NCBI GenBank assembly: GCA_002150815.3
Contig: NDFF03000132.1
Span: 1-64,000, forward strand
DNA: 64,000 bases
Direction: 5' to 3'
Source: Grammothele lineata
Taxonomy: Eukaryota > Basidiomycota > Agaricomycetes > Polyporales > Polyporaceae
The position numbers were made by a program, and so were the translations under genes. Of the stretch, positions 1 through 10,867 are shown piece by piece; position 1 is the stretch's first letter, and each line of letters opens with the position of its first letter. The notes under the pieces were generated by a model. It made no database searches. It saw only the letters and a program-made list of their open reading frames with translations, and was not told the origin of the DNA.

Positions 1-1449
1 CCCCCAGCGCAGCAGCCAAGAATCCGCCTCGTCCGCCCCGCCCCCGCCTGCCCCCAAGGACACCCCTCCGATCACGCCTGCCGAGGCCCCGCACCGAGCC
101 CACGAGGAGGCCCTCGTGCATACTGCCTCCTTCAGAAAACCTGTCCCCCTCGCCATTCCGATAGAGAACACGCCTGCTGCCGCGCCCATGACCGAGGTCC
201 TCAACGCCACCCCGTCCTCCACCCACAACCAACCACCGTCGATCCTCATCCCCCGCGCAACCAGCCCTGGGCTCCAACCACCGCAACCACAAAACGCGGT
301 CGCAGGCCCTTCTCAGCCCCGCCGTCGCGGAACCGGATCGCCCCACGATTCCGAGGAGGAACGTGCGGCGGAGTCGGGCCCTGAAAATCCGCGTCCAGTG
401 AGCTTCGCGAGCCAGGGGAGCGGCGGCAACGGCAACAGGAACGGGAACGGGAACGGTGGCGCAGACGGCGGGAGCGGGAGCGGATACGGCGCTCAGGGTC
501 CCATATCCCCAAACCACAGCATTCGACGCCCTGGCCGAGCGGTGAGCTACAGCGATCGCACCATACGCACCTCGGACCCGAGGCAGCCCTACCCGCCGAT
601 GCCGGCGCCCAGGCCGGTGTTTCCGTCTTCGCCGGGTCCACAGGGCGCACCGACGGGCTCGGGCTTCCCGCAAGAGCTGAACAACGATGGCATGACTTCG
701 CGCCGCTCCGGGCTCGACTGGATCGTGCCGACCGCGGGTCCGCAGGGCCCGCCGCAACAGCATCGACGAACCCCCACCCTGAACTCGCAGCACCCAACGC
801 TTGCCGTCGGGGGAGAGAAAAACATTGAGATGAGGCTGAGGCCGACGTTGGACTCTGCAAAGGCAGAGCGGAACGCCGCCCTGACGAGAGGTGTGTGCTA
901 ACCAGACACGATGGCACGACGAGGACTCACCGACTGCACGCGCACACAGCGAAGGGACACGGGTGGGCGCTCAACTGCGCCATCGGCGCACAGGTCGTCC
1001 TAGGCGCGCTCACCACTGGGGTCGCTGCGGCCACTACGGGGCGTCAGGTTAGTGATCGTTCATGCCTGTCCGGTGTGGATGCACGGAAACTCAGTACTCA
1101 CGCGTCTCCGCCCTTCCCCGTCTTCCCCTTCCCGCAGACGTCGATCGCGACGTCCATCCTGGGCGGCCTATCGACGCTCGCGGCGTCGTACCTCGCCAAG
1201 GCGCGCGGGTCGAACGAGCCGGACGCGTCCGCGCGGCGCGGGCAGGAGCTGGACTCGTTCATCCGCGACTGCGAGGCGTTCGTCCTCGACCACGGCCACC
1301 TCGTCACGTCGAGCTACGACTGGATGATCGACCGCTACCGCCGCCGGTTCGAGGAGATCATGGGCAACGGCGCGGAGGGCGTGCAGGAGGAGGCGAACGC
1401 GACCGCGGCGAAGAGCGGTAAGGGGAAGGTGAACGGGTCGCCGGTGTGA
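1..1449 (+). CDS. SLATT-domain (fungal type) two-helix membrane protein, 5' partial
   Basis: The gene is truncated by the left edge; the frame is open from base 2. Exons: <1-890, 950-1047, 1138-1449, with GT-AG introns of 59 and 90 nt in phase, giving at least 432 residues. The first about 290 visible residues are low-complexity Pro/Ser/Gly-rich, with an Asn-Gly run near base 430-470. The C-terminal part has two hydrophobic segments: one around the AIGAQVVLGALTTG motif (exon 2) and one around SILGGLSTLAASYLAK (exon 3). They are followed by a charged helix with SYDWMIDRYRRRFEEI. This matches my recollection of the fungal SLATT family (SMODS/SLOG-associating 2TM effector domain). Bacterial SLATT proteins are predicted pore-forming effectors of nucleotide-signalling conflict systems; the role in fungi is unknown. 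Assignment is by pattern only. Confidence 0.82.
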
Positions 1450-2895
1450 GCCTGCAGGATGGGTAAGCGAGAGAAGGGGAGAAGGTGGAGGTGGGCGTCC
1501 GATGTGGACGATAGCTGGACTTACGATTACATTACGTTCGCGCGCGTCCCGCTTGTCTCGGGCACGCACGCTTGATGATACCTTTATGGATATGTATACG
1601 CCGCGCACTCGGAGCGCCTTGCATGTTGTACTTGTACTACGCTAGGATAGTAATGCCGGAATGGATACAGCTTTGACGAGGACGAGACGCGTGGAGAACG
1701 AGGCCGACACGATCACGTGGGTTCAACAAGTGTACGAAATACGCGTCATCATCTCTGGCTTCTTCTATATTCCTGTCATAGTTACATTGGCAACGGATAT
1801 TAAGCCATCGAAGCACGAAGGGATGCATGATCCAAGTCGTCGTTAGCAGACATCTCGAACGTACCGGAATTGCGACTCATGGCGTTAGCACCTGAGGACA
1901 AGACGCGGCAACGGTGCATCATCTTGTGCAATATCCAGGACATTGCTGAGTCAGGAAACTGCGCGACTTAACACCGCGGAAACGAAGTGGGTTGCCCCTG
2001 TCCCCCGACCGGATGCGCATCGATGCGGACCTGCGACGTCGATCCACGGCCGGGAAATGAGTCAGCGTCGCAGGCTTGGTGTTTCGGGAATGAACATTTG
2101 GAGGAGGTTTGGGCAAGTCGAGTACCGGACATTCTTGAGAGACACGGCCTGCACGCTGACGCCACAGGGACGTATGAGGGAGGGAATGGCGGCACATGTT
2201 CAGGACGAGACGGTGTAGTAGTGAAGGAAAGAGGCCTGCGGTGGCTGTCCGAGGAAGAGGCTGAGGGATCTCGAGGAAATATCCGAGAAAAGGCCGGGCG
2301 ATCGATGGGACGTAAAAGGAAAGGTAGCCGCCCGGACGGGCCGTTCTCGTCCACGAGCGTCCACGCCGCCTGCTTGCTCAGCCGCGAGGCCAGTCAGGTC
2401 ACTCAGGGCCGCCGCTGATTGGCCCGCGCCGCCTGCGCTTGCCCAGTCAAAACGGCCGCGGGCCCGTGCGCGGGCTGTTTATCTCTCTCTGGGGCGGATA
2501 AGTCAGCAGCTCTCTCCCGACGCGGCCGCCGCCTTGTTGCAGCCTGCAGCTGATGCATCTTCCAGCCCGGTACGATCCCAAACGGCGCGCGCGCCCCGCG
2601 GCGGAAAACTTCATTACGCGGGGCACGTCTCGGATTTGTTTTGCGCTCGGTACATAAACAGGACGCGGGGACAGCTTCGTCGGTTGGTCTTTGTCTCCAC
2701 GGCCCCCCGCACGACCCGCACACGTTCCTCTGTGTATACAAAGGGCCCCCGCCCGCCCTTCCCTTCCCCCCGCAGCTGGCCCCGGCTTGTCTCTGAGCTG
2801 CCCTCGCGCCCCCGAGCACCTACCCCCGCACTCCCCGCCTCCCGCAAATAGTCTCCCCCGCGCCCGCACTCACACTTCCCCGCACAAGCCCAGCC
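1450..2895. other. Intergenic, 1.4 kb, no gene seen
   Basis: Short open frames occur on both strands but none shows family resemblance or a phase-consistent splice chain. The last 500 bases are GC-rich and pyrimidine-rich just before the transporter start, as expected of its promoter and leader; a TATACAAA sequence lies near 2735. Confidence 0.5.
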
Positions 2896-4999
2896 ATGCT
2901 CGCCCGGCCCTCGTCCAACAAGGCGTCGACGGTGCTCTCGCCCGCGCAGACCCTCGTCGACGGGCGCGTGCCCCAGCAGTTCTCGACCGCGCGGCGGTAC
3001 CTGCTCCTCATCATCTTCTGCCTCGCGCAGTTCCTCGACGCGTTCAACAATTCCGCGCTCTTCTCCGCCATCCCCGCGCTCGTCGACGACCTGGGTATGA
3101 CGGAGGCGGAGTCGACGTGGATTATTAGCGCGTTCCAGTTGACGTTCGCGTCTTTCTTGCTTATCGTGAGTGCCGGTGCTGGGCGCGCGGAATAGAGCGG
3201 AAAGCTGATGGAATGTCTTGTTCTTGCGAACAGAGCGGGCGTATCAGCGACGTGTACAACCCCAGTGAGTGGCAAGATTTTTGTCGTTGCCGGAATGTCC
3301 GGCCCGGGACGCGCATTCTGACCGTGCTTCCCGCTACTTTCTAGAATTTGCGTTCATCGGCGGCGTCGCTGCCCTCGGCGTTCTCTCTATCGGCGCCGGA
3401 TTCGTCACCAGCAAGATCCCTTTAATTGTCATACGCGCGCTCAGCGGCATTGGTGAGCGAGTTCTCGAGGTTCGGCCAGAGTAATCGCTGACGGCGGAAA
3501 ACGTAACGATAGCGGCGTCCATGACAATTCCATCCGCGCTCACATTGCTCGTGAACGTGTTCGTAGAACCCGCTGAACAGGCGCGTGCCATCGGTGTATT
3601 CGGCGGGTGTGGTGCCGTCGGGAATGGTGCGTATCTTAGTCTTGGTGTACGTATGTGAGGCGCATATACTAAACTCCGTCCCTTCAGTCCTCGGTCTCAT
3701 TATCGGCGCGATTTTCGTCCAATTTGCGTCCTGGTCCTGGGTGTTCTGGTTCGTCGCGCTCGTATGCATGCCCATCGCGACGTCCTGCATATTCCTCATT
3801 CCGGCGCAAGAGCCGCGCCTCGAATTGGGGGGGAGGCGGCACGCGCGCTGGAAGAGCCTCGACCTCGGCGGAGTGTCCATTTTGACTGGTGAGCCGCCAG
3901 CGACTCTATGGAGATGCGCATCGGGTCGTCTAACCGAGCCATTACAGTTGCGCTAATTCTGTTCATTTACGCCGTCACGTCCGGGACGACCGTCGGCTGG
4001 GGCACGGCCGGGGTGCTCGTGCCGCTCGTCATCGCCGTCATCCTCGTCTTCGGCTTCTTCTTCTTCGAGACGCGCATCCCCGCGGACCGTGCGGCGATTC
4101 CGCCGAGGACGTGGTTCCTGCCCAACTTTATGGTCCTCTTCTTCACGGCGCTTCTGCCGTTCTTCTGGTGGACGACCATCTTCACCATCTACACGACGCT
4201 CTGGCAGAGCGTGTGGGGCTGGTCGGCGATCTCCACCGCCATTCACATGTAAGTTCCCGAAAAATCATTCCCCCTGCGGCGCAGTGGAACTCACTCTCCC
4301 CCTTTCCTCAGGATCCCCATCGGCGTCCTCGCCTTCGCCATGAGCTTCACCGGCTCGCTCTCGCGCGTCATCAACTCCAAGTGGCTCATCCTCACCGGCG
4401 AGGGCCTCTGCGTCGTCGCCACGATCCTCTTCGTCTTCGCGGACCGGCCCGAGCGCTACTGGCCGTTCATCTTCCCCGCGTTCGTGCTGGGGTCCGCGGG
4501 CGCGATGCTCACGTACACGCACACGAATATCGCCATCTTCCGCACGAGCCCGGCGTCGATGGCGGGCACCGTGGGCGCGATCTTCAACGGGGCGCTGCAG
4601 CTCGGCTCGGCGATTGGGATCTCGGCCGTGGGCAGCATCGAGAGCAGCGTGGAGGCGAAGGAGGGCGGGGAGACGTCGTACAAGGGCCGCGCGGCGGCAT
4701 ATTGGTTCTTGCTCGGCATTGTGGTCGTTGAGTGGTTGGCGATGCTGGTGTTTTACCGCATCTCGAAGGAGGGCGTCGCGAAGGATGTTGAGGAGCAGGA
4801 GCAGGCTGTCGCGATCAAGGAGAAGACCCTGGAAGACATCGAGGAGGTCGTAGTGGAAAAGGAAAAGACGGCCGTCGAGGAGGACGAGGTCGAGAAGGAC
4901 GACCTCAAGGACGACCTGCCAGCGGAAGAGCTGGATCAGGTGGAGCCGCACATCGCGGTGCGCCAGGTTCCAGTTCTGAGAGGCGACCTCAACGTTTAG
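2896..4999 (+). CDS. MFS drug:H+ antiporter, DHA2 (14-helix) type
   Basis: Predicted plasma-membrane exporter of 570 residues. Exons: 2896-3165, 3234-3264, 3345-3452, 3513-3626, 3688-3888, 3948-4248, 4312-4999; all six introns are GT-AG and keep phase. Family marks are the N-terminal helix with FLDAFNNSALFSAIPAL, the SGRISDVYNPK loop (motif A-like), SIGAGFVTSKIPLIVIRALSGIGAA-like helices with TIPSALTLLV, and WRWVFW-like SWSWVFWF in helix 6. About 14 hydrophobic segments fit DHA2 (aminotriazole/multidrug resistance, Atr1/Sge1-like). The C-terminal about 80 residues are a Glu/Lys/Asp-rich cytoplasmic tail, longer than usual. The substrate cannot be told from sequence. Exon 2 is only 31 nt. Confidence 0.92.
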
Positions 5000-5493
5000 A
5001 AAGAGGTTTCCGGGATTTATTTTCTCGGGCATGGTCTGGACATTCACTCGTATTCTTTCTTGGGTTTTTCGTCGCATTCCGCTCTCGTTCCCTGCATTTA
5101 CTCACCTGTTCCCCTCCATTTGTGCTCCCATAGACCGCACCCCATAGAGCTCGTACGATAGGCAGATAGTTTGTACCTAGAAGACTAGATACGCCTGTAT
5201 CCATAGTTCCCCTTCGTAATGCAACTCACGACGCTTTCACGATTTCACGCACTCTAGAGGGTAGTACGGATAGGCCGGGCCGGGACCCGAGGATTCGGAG
5301 GTTAAGCTTTCGCGGTCCCGCAACTGCGCCGCGGAGCACGAGCCATGCCTACGTCATCGATTCATCGAGCCTCCGCCTGGATCCGCACTAATCCCACGAA
5401 GCTCTCGATGACGATGCGCTATATAAGCCTGCCACAGCGTGGCATGCTTCGCATTCACGACATACCCCTGTCCCGTCACGAGTCTTGTACACT
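5000..5493. promoter_or_regulatory. Spacer with promoter of the micro-protein gene
   Basis: No coding sequence is seen. A TATATAA box at 5420-5426 lies 68-74 nt before the ATG at 5494, the same spacing seen at other TATA genes of this window, which supports transcription of the downstream small gene. Confidence 0.6.
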
Positions 5494-5864
5494 ATGGGGT
5501 GAGTTTGACTTTCGTCGAGTCTCCTTTCCAACGTTTTCTGAGTGTTCGTTCGCAGGATCATCATATCATGTATAGTAGGTACGTCGACGTCATAGTGGAG
5601 GGGCGCTTTACAAGAGATGCGCGGGGCTTACCAGGCACATACGTTTTCCAGGCGTGTTCGCGTGCCTCGCGGATGCGATATGCACTGTCGGTGCTGCGAT
5701 CGTAGGCTGCTTTGAGTGCGTCTTCCTCGGTAAGTGCCTGGATCGTACTACTCATTATACTTGCGAGTGTGCTGACGGATCTGGACTCTTCGTGCACAGC
5801 CGTCTTCGAGGGCATCGCGGCGGTCATCGCGTGCCTGACCTGCGGCCTGTGCTGTGTAATATGA
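5494..5864 (+). CDS. 56-residue Cys-rich hydrophobic micro-protein (4 exons)
   Basis: Exons 5494-5498, 5556-5578, 5652-5729 and 5800-5864 join in phase to a 56-residue protein with nine cysteines. The introns (57, 73 and 70 nt) all start GTGAGT, GTACGT or GTAAGT and end AG. The protein begins MGIIISC, which fits an N-myristoylation signal (Gly2, Ser6) followed by a palmitoylatable Cys. It continues as small-residue/Cys hydrophobic stretches and ends CLTCGLCCVI. It is too fragmented to appear as one open frame. It resembles tiny unnamed hydrophobic proteins that I recall from Agaricomycete genomes; no function is known. A TATA box sits 70 nt upstream. The assignment rests on the splice chain and the composition. 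Confidence 0.68.
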
Positions 5865-6210
5865 ACGGGGCTCCGGGAAGAACTGAGTGTTCCCGGAGCC
5901 CTTCGATACGACCCGTTTCGTTCCGTTGATGATCTGTGCCTGGACAAACATTACGACAGTTGTGTACGAGAGTCGACCCTGGACTTGTATGATAGTACAC
6001 TACGCCTAATACCACCTTGAGGTAATAGCAGGCATTACGCAGCATTCACATGCTAGCTTAATTACTGGACATATGATTATCATGTGCGGATCCTAGGACT
6101 CCGGGAGGGCTAATCGGGAGCGGAAAGTGGGCTGCACAGATACGTCGATGAGCAATTGACCGAACGGACTCGGAGAACTCGCCATATGGCGCGTAGTAAA
6201 AGCCACGACG
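5865..6210. other. Convergent 3' spacer, nothing seen
   Basis: This AT-richer stretch lies between the ends of the micro-protein gene and the F-box gene. No gene, repeat or RNA is recognised. Confidence 0.5.
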
Positions 6211-7915
6211 TCACCCATTAGCGTCCCAAACGTATATGTTGAGGAGAGTAGTGTTGTAGTTGAAGCCGCTACATGCGTAACGGCCGATGTGCTCCTTCCA
6301 GGCCGAGCCAGAGCGATGTTCATTGAGTTCGTTGAAAAAGTCGGAACAAATCGGGGAAATGTGTTTCACTTGACGAATGGCGACAGGACCGGTCGGACGT
6401 TCTCTGGAGAAAGAGAATGCCATCATAAATGCATCTTCGACGATAGTCACTTGCTCGAGTTCAGAACACGATTTCAGGAAGGCTGCGTTCGCGTAAAATG
6501 AACGAACGGTGTCCTTAGGAGTCTGTCGACGTTATAGTCAGCCATTGAAACTATACGACGGAGGCCACAGGCAGAAGCCAGTAAACGTACTTTCGCGTAC
6601 TGCGGGCGTCCGTCCAGATGGAGATGGAGATAATGCAGCTTTGGGAACATCTGGCTAAGGAGTGGAAACCCGATCGGGAAGTTCGGCCACGTCGGATGGC
6701 AGGAACACGCCCTCATCGCCAGGGTGTGCACGTTGGGGAACACAAACTCGCAGAGGGGCCTAGAACGACAATGACTTTGATTCATTGTGCGACTCAGCGC
6801 ATGTGTACAGTGGTTGAATTTGAGGGTGCCGAGCGAGGCGCACTGATCCGCGGACTGGAAGAGGAGTGCGGAGAGGGATGCACTTGTATGTAGCACGTTC
6901 AGCTTGGGCAGCAGAAGGGGTGCAAACTTGGGCTTAAGGGCTTCATTGGTGGAATCGCCAATATCGCATGGCCAGAAGGAGAGGTTTTGGAGAGTGGGAG
7001 CGTGACGTTGGAGAAATGCCGCCAGGGGATTGAGTGTGCGGAACTCATAGTTCGACAATCTCTCCAAGTGAGCGAAGCCAAATGATTCGAGCTTAGAAAA
7101 CGTGGATGAGCGAAGGAATTCATCAACATCGGGCGCAGGATAGCAGGCGGTTATGGTGAAGTTAGTGAGGTTCGGCACGATGGCGCTCAATTGCGAAGGG
7201 AAAGTCCGGGTTGCGTGTTGATCGTTCGGGACGAACGACATAAAAAGCTCCAGCGACGTATAAGAATTGAAGACGTGCTGTCTTCCTGGTCAGATACATG
7301 TGAGATTGATACGGAGTGAATATAGCGTACATTTGTCCTCAAACGTTCGCCATTCGCTTCTACCCTGATCCTGAGCGACTCCATTGTTTCCGGGAGGACA
7401 CAAAGTAAATGCAAGAAGCGCTCCCACCCTTCGATAGCTCCCGCCACACTAGCATCAAGCACCCTCAAAGAGCGAAGTGGAGCGAAGAAGGAACGACGTA
7501 ACATCGACTCCCAGGAACCGTGCCAGGAGGGACAAGCGGTAATCCTGAGCTCACGGAGCCATTTGAGCTTAGGATCGTAAGTTGATAACTTTTTCCGAGA
7601 GAATGTTCTGATGTTCTTGCAGGTAAGATTGACTGCACGGTAGAGAATGGGGATAGAAATTTCGTAGTTGCGCCGTGATGTCAGGGCGAAAGGAAGGACA
7701 GAGGCGGGGAAGACTAGGATTAGGATCTCTTCAATGATTTCAGCTGGGAGATCACCGACAGACGTGGGTGGATCAGCATTAGAGGCCTATATATGCCCAT
7801 CGAATCAGGAAGTTTGAGAAGAGACATAATATTTGCAGCTGACCTTGACCGGTTGCAACGCCTTATGTCTGAGGTTTGAAAGCGAAGCTACATGCTTGAA
7901 TGACCTGACTATCAT
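6211..7915 (-). CDS. F-box / LRR-like protein
   Basis: Likely substrate-recruiting subunit of an SCF ubiquitin ligase. Exons on the minus strand: 7915-7844, 7786-7331, 7277-6591, 6522-6211 (508 residues). The F-box core is in exon 2, with GDLPAEIIEEILILVFP followed by ALTSRRNYEISIPILYRAV, as in the large basidiomycete F-box family. The rest consists of irregular leucine-rich segments such as LRSLRVLDASV, LPETMESLRI and FPKLHYLHLHLDGRP. The last intron (GTACGT...CGACAG, 68 nt) restores the frame into an exon beginning TPKDTVRSFYANAAFLKSCSELEQ. Without it the protein would stop early in an unrelated frame. The start was chosen by the first ATG that gives a typical short pre-F-box exon. Confidence 0.84.
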
Positions 7916-8214
7916 GTCTGACCGCCTCTGTACGATTATATGCCACGTTTCCTATGAGTACAACGAGAGCGGGGGCACAAGGTGGGGACAGCACAAGGTC
8001 AGACAACAGACGTCGTGGTCGTAGTCGAAGCCAACTTCGGTCGCGATGAGCGCGGCTAACGCGGTTGAATCGCTCACGTGACAATGCCGGCATCGAGCAT
8101 TTGTTAATCCAACCGTCTCAAGCTTCAACTACGTTGATTCACTGGGTCCACGAGCTAATGTACATCCATTCGACCTATTTCGTGTGGCCACAGGTGCGCG
8201 ATATGCAGGCAGAT

Positions 8215-10065
8215 TCAAAAGAACCCCGCCCGATCCCACTCGCTACCAACGTCTCCCTCCCATCCCGGTCGGTCCAGTCCCTCCCTGAGCCAGCCCAACC
8301 GATCCGCCGTTAGCCCCGCGAGGCGAACAAACAGCGTCCCGTCCAAGACGTCCGCCGCGCCGTCGAGCTCCGTCCCCGCGAAGTCCCCAGGGACGCGCGA
8401 GCCGTACAGCGTCGCGGCGTGCATGAGCGCGCGCTGCGTCTTGCAGAGATGCTCGCCTGGGTGAACGAGCGTCGACTGAACAATCGAGAGCCAAGGGTTT
8501 GGCGCAGCGACGTCCGGAGTCAGCGTTCCCTTGGCGGGCGGAGCCCGTGGTACCACGTCGGGAGGCGACGGAGTCGGAGTTGTCGCGGCGTAGAAGTCGC
8601 GCAGAGGGAGGGCGGGGCGGCCTTGGATGAGGTACCACGTAAGCGATACTGAAAAGTAGCTGCGCAGAAGAAGCGCGGACGAGCGCGGAGACAGCGAAGG
8701 TAGAATGGAGTAGATGAAGATCGAAGAAGTGACGAGATGCATACTGTAGAGGACCCGGGACGGTGGTGAGTCAATTGTCAAGCTACGTTCGCGATGAGAC
8801 GTACTAGAAGAAATCAGCCATAAACTTCCCGCCCGGCGCACGTTCGCGCGCAGCCCATCCAGGGACCCCGTAGATGATTGCGTTCATCCAGACGAGTTCT
8901 TCGAGTTTCTTCGCGATCGCAGCAGGGGTTGCGCCCTCACCCTCGAGCTCCGCAGCCCACTCGCCTGCGAGCTCCGCAATGCTGGCACCGACAGCGTCGT
9001 TGACGTGAGTAAACTTGTGCATGATATCGGCGTTGATAAGCCCGAGTGACGCCGGCGAATACTTCTCGTTCGCCTGGACACGCGCCAATATGGCGAACGC
9101 GTGAGCACCCGTCGAGGGCTTGTCCTTCGTGGCTTTAGTGTCCGCGGAGGAAGCTTCACCGCCAGAGGAGGGTGATCTACCTATCTTGAGAGCGGAGGGA
9201 AGGATCATGCTCAGCCGCGAAACACCCGAGGTACGCCGCGTCGCAGCGGGCGTGGGCACCTCCCATAGCGAGGCTGGGATGAGCGTGTCCTTTCCATCGT
9301 CGTTGTGAGAGGCAGTCTGAGCCAGACCTAGTAATGACCATGAGATTACCCAGCTCCCAAGAGCGCGCAGAAGACTTTACCTTCGGCGACGAGTCCAGGG
9401 AAACCGAACTCAAGGCCGCATCCTAGGTGAATCATGGGGTGATAGATAGCAGCCAAAAAGCGATTGAGCATGCGCGGGTGGCCATCGATGCCGGTCCCGC
9501 CGATGTTAGCCCTGGAGGAGAAAACATATTCTTCGATCACTTCTGCGGGTTCCTTCTTCAGGAGAACTGCACGGAAGAATTCCAGATAGGAGTTATAGAA
9601 GCTGTTCATTGACGAATCAGCCGAACGTGCGGGGCGTAAACAACAGGGGTGGACAACAGCGACTCACTCTCTTTTGCCAAGGTGCTTCCAGAAGTTTTCT
9701 TCGGTGATGGCCTCGGGAGAGTCGAACGCGGGCTTCTGGTATGCGATGTGCGTGTCGTACGCCGCTTCGATGAGCGGGCCGGACGCGCCTAGGGCGTAAA
9801 TCGCGACGAGGTGATGAGGGCCATGGCTGCGACGGGAGCTATCTCAGGCGAAAGGGCGCAAATGGCAGTTGAACGATACGCACTTATGGAACCCGCGATC
9901 GTTGAAGAAGCCGTGAAACCTGGTGTGGTTGTCTTTGAGGACCTTGACGAGGGCGTCGCTCGACGTGCGCGTGACGCCCGGCAGCCGCGCAGGCGCACGC
10001 GGCGAGGGCCCTGTCTCGGCTGGGAGAGGGAAGAAGGTGTCGAGCTCGGTGTTCCTTGCAGACAT
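8215..10065 (-). CDS. Questin oxidase-like protein (AflY/GedK family), copy A
   Basis: Predicted Baeyer-Villiger-type oxidoreductase of the questin-oxidase-like family (PF14027), whose characterised members cleave anthraquinone-type rings in polyketide pathways. Exons: 10065-9884, 9826-9668, 9601-9381, 9327-8805, 8743-8215 (537 residues). Conserved blocks are the NHTRFHGFFNDRGFHNH motif, HHLVAIYALGAS, AITEENFWKHLG, LEFFRAVLL...EEYVF, NRFLAAIYHPMIHLGCGLEFG and HLVTSSIFIYS. His-rich positions shared with copy B (NH, HH, HP..H) are candidates for the active site. Exon boundaries and phases are the same as in copy B, and the 159-nt exon 2 is identical in length. A TATATATAT box at 10157-10165 lies about 92 nt before the start. 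The actual substrate is unknown; no polyketide synthase is in the window. Confidence 0.9.
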
Positions 10066-10867
10066 GGATGATGAGAGCCACTGGTCGTCGAGACGAATAC
10101 CGGAGTTCTGAGAGGCTAGTTGCGAGCGCCGATCGTCATCCCACATGAGCTTGTGGTATATATATTTCCCCCTGTCAGTGCAGAGCCTCCCACACGAAGA
10201 GTTCGGCTTCCTCCCTTGGGCGCGGAAAACACGGAGGCATACGAGAAGACGATGGCGTGCGATGTCCCCGGAGACTAAAGCCTGGAGCGCGTCTAGTGAG
10301 AGCAGACTGAATGCGCCGCGGGTCAGGCGCTGGGCACGAGACTGGAATGGGTCAGTCAGCTTTCTCACCACAAGACGTCGCATGGGATGGCGCAGCGCAC
10401 CTCCTTACATTCCTCGAAGCCACATCGTGCCGAACGCATACGTGCGCACTCGCCACTTGACAGTATATGCGTTCATTCAAGCCTCGACCAGTCAGCGACA
10501 TTTCAAATATGGAGTCGCAGCTCACGTGGAAAGGCGTCGTGACTGTAAAACGGACAGCTCAGGCGAGACATGGCGTTTCTTGAGCGGGTTTCGAGAATCT
10601 CGTGCGTCATCGGGCAGAAGCCGAAGTCATAACAGCGCAGTACATGAAGTAGAACAGAACGTAACATCTAGTAATTATCTGTAGAATGATACAAGGCTTC
10701 GTTAGTTCAACCATGCATCATGGGAGGATTTGGAAGGATACTCACACGTTGAATGAAGTAGCAGCATCGAGGGTAGGCCCCAAAGAACGAGTACAAGCGC
10801 ATATCCAGTCATAATCATTACACTACCATAACCCCCTGAATCCAACTAATAGATCCGACCCGGAACC
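10066..10867. promoter_or_regulatory. Promoter of questin-oxidase-like copy A and downstream spacer
   Basis: A TATATATAT box (10157-10165; reads the same on the minus strand) precedes copy A. From there to the permease stop codon at 10868 I see no coding sequence, RNA or repeat. Confidence 0.55.
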
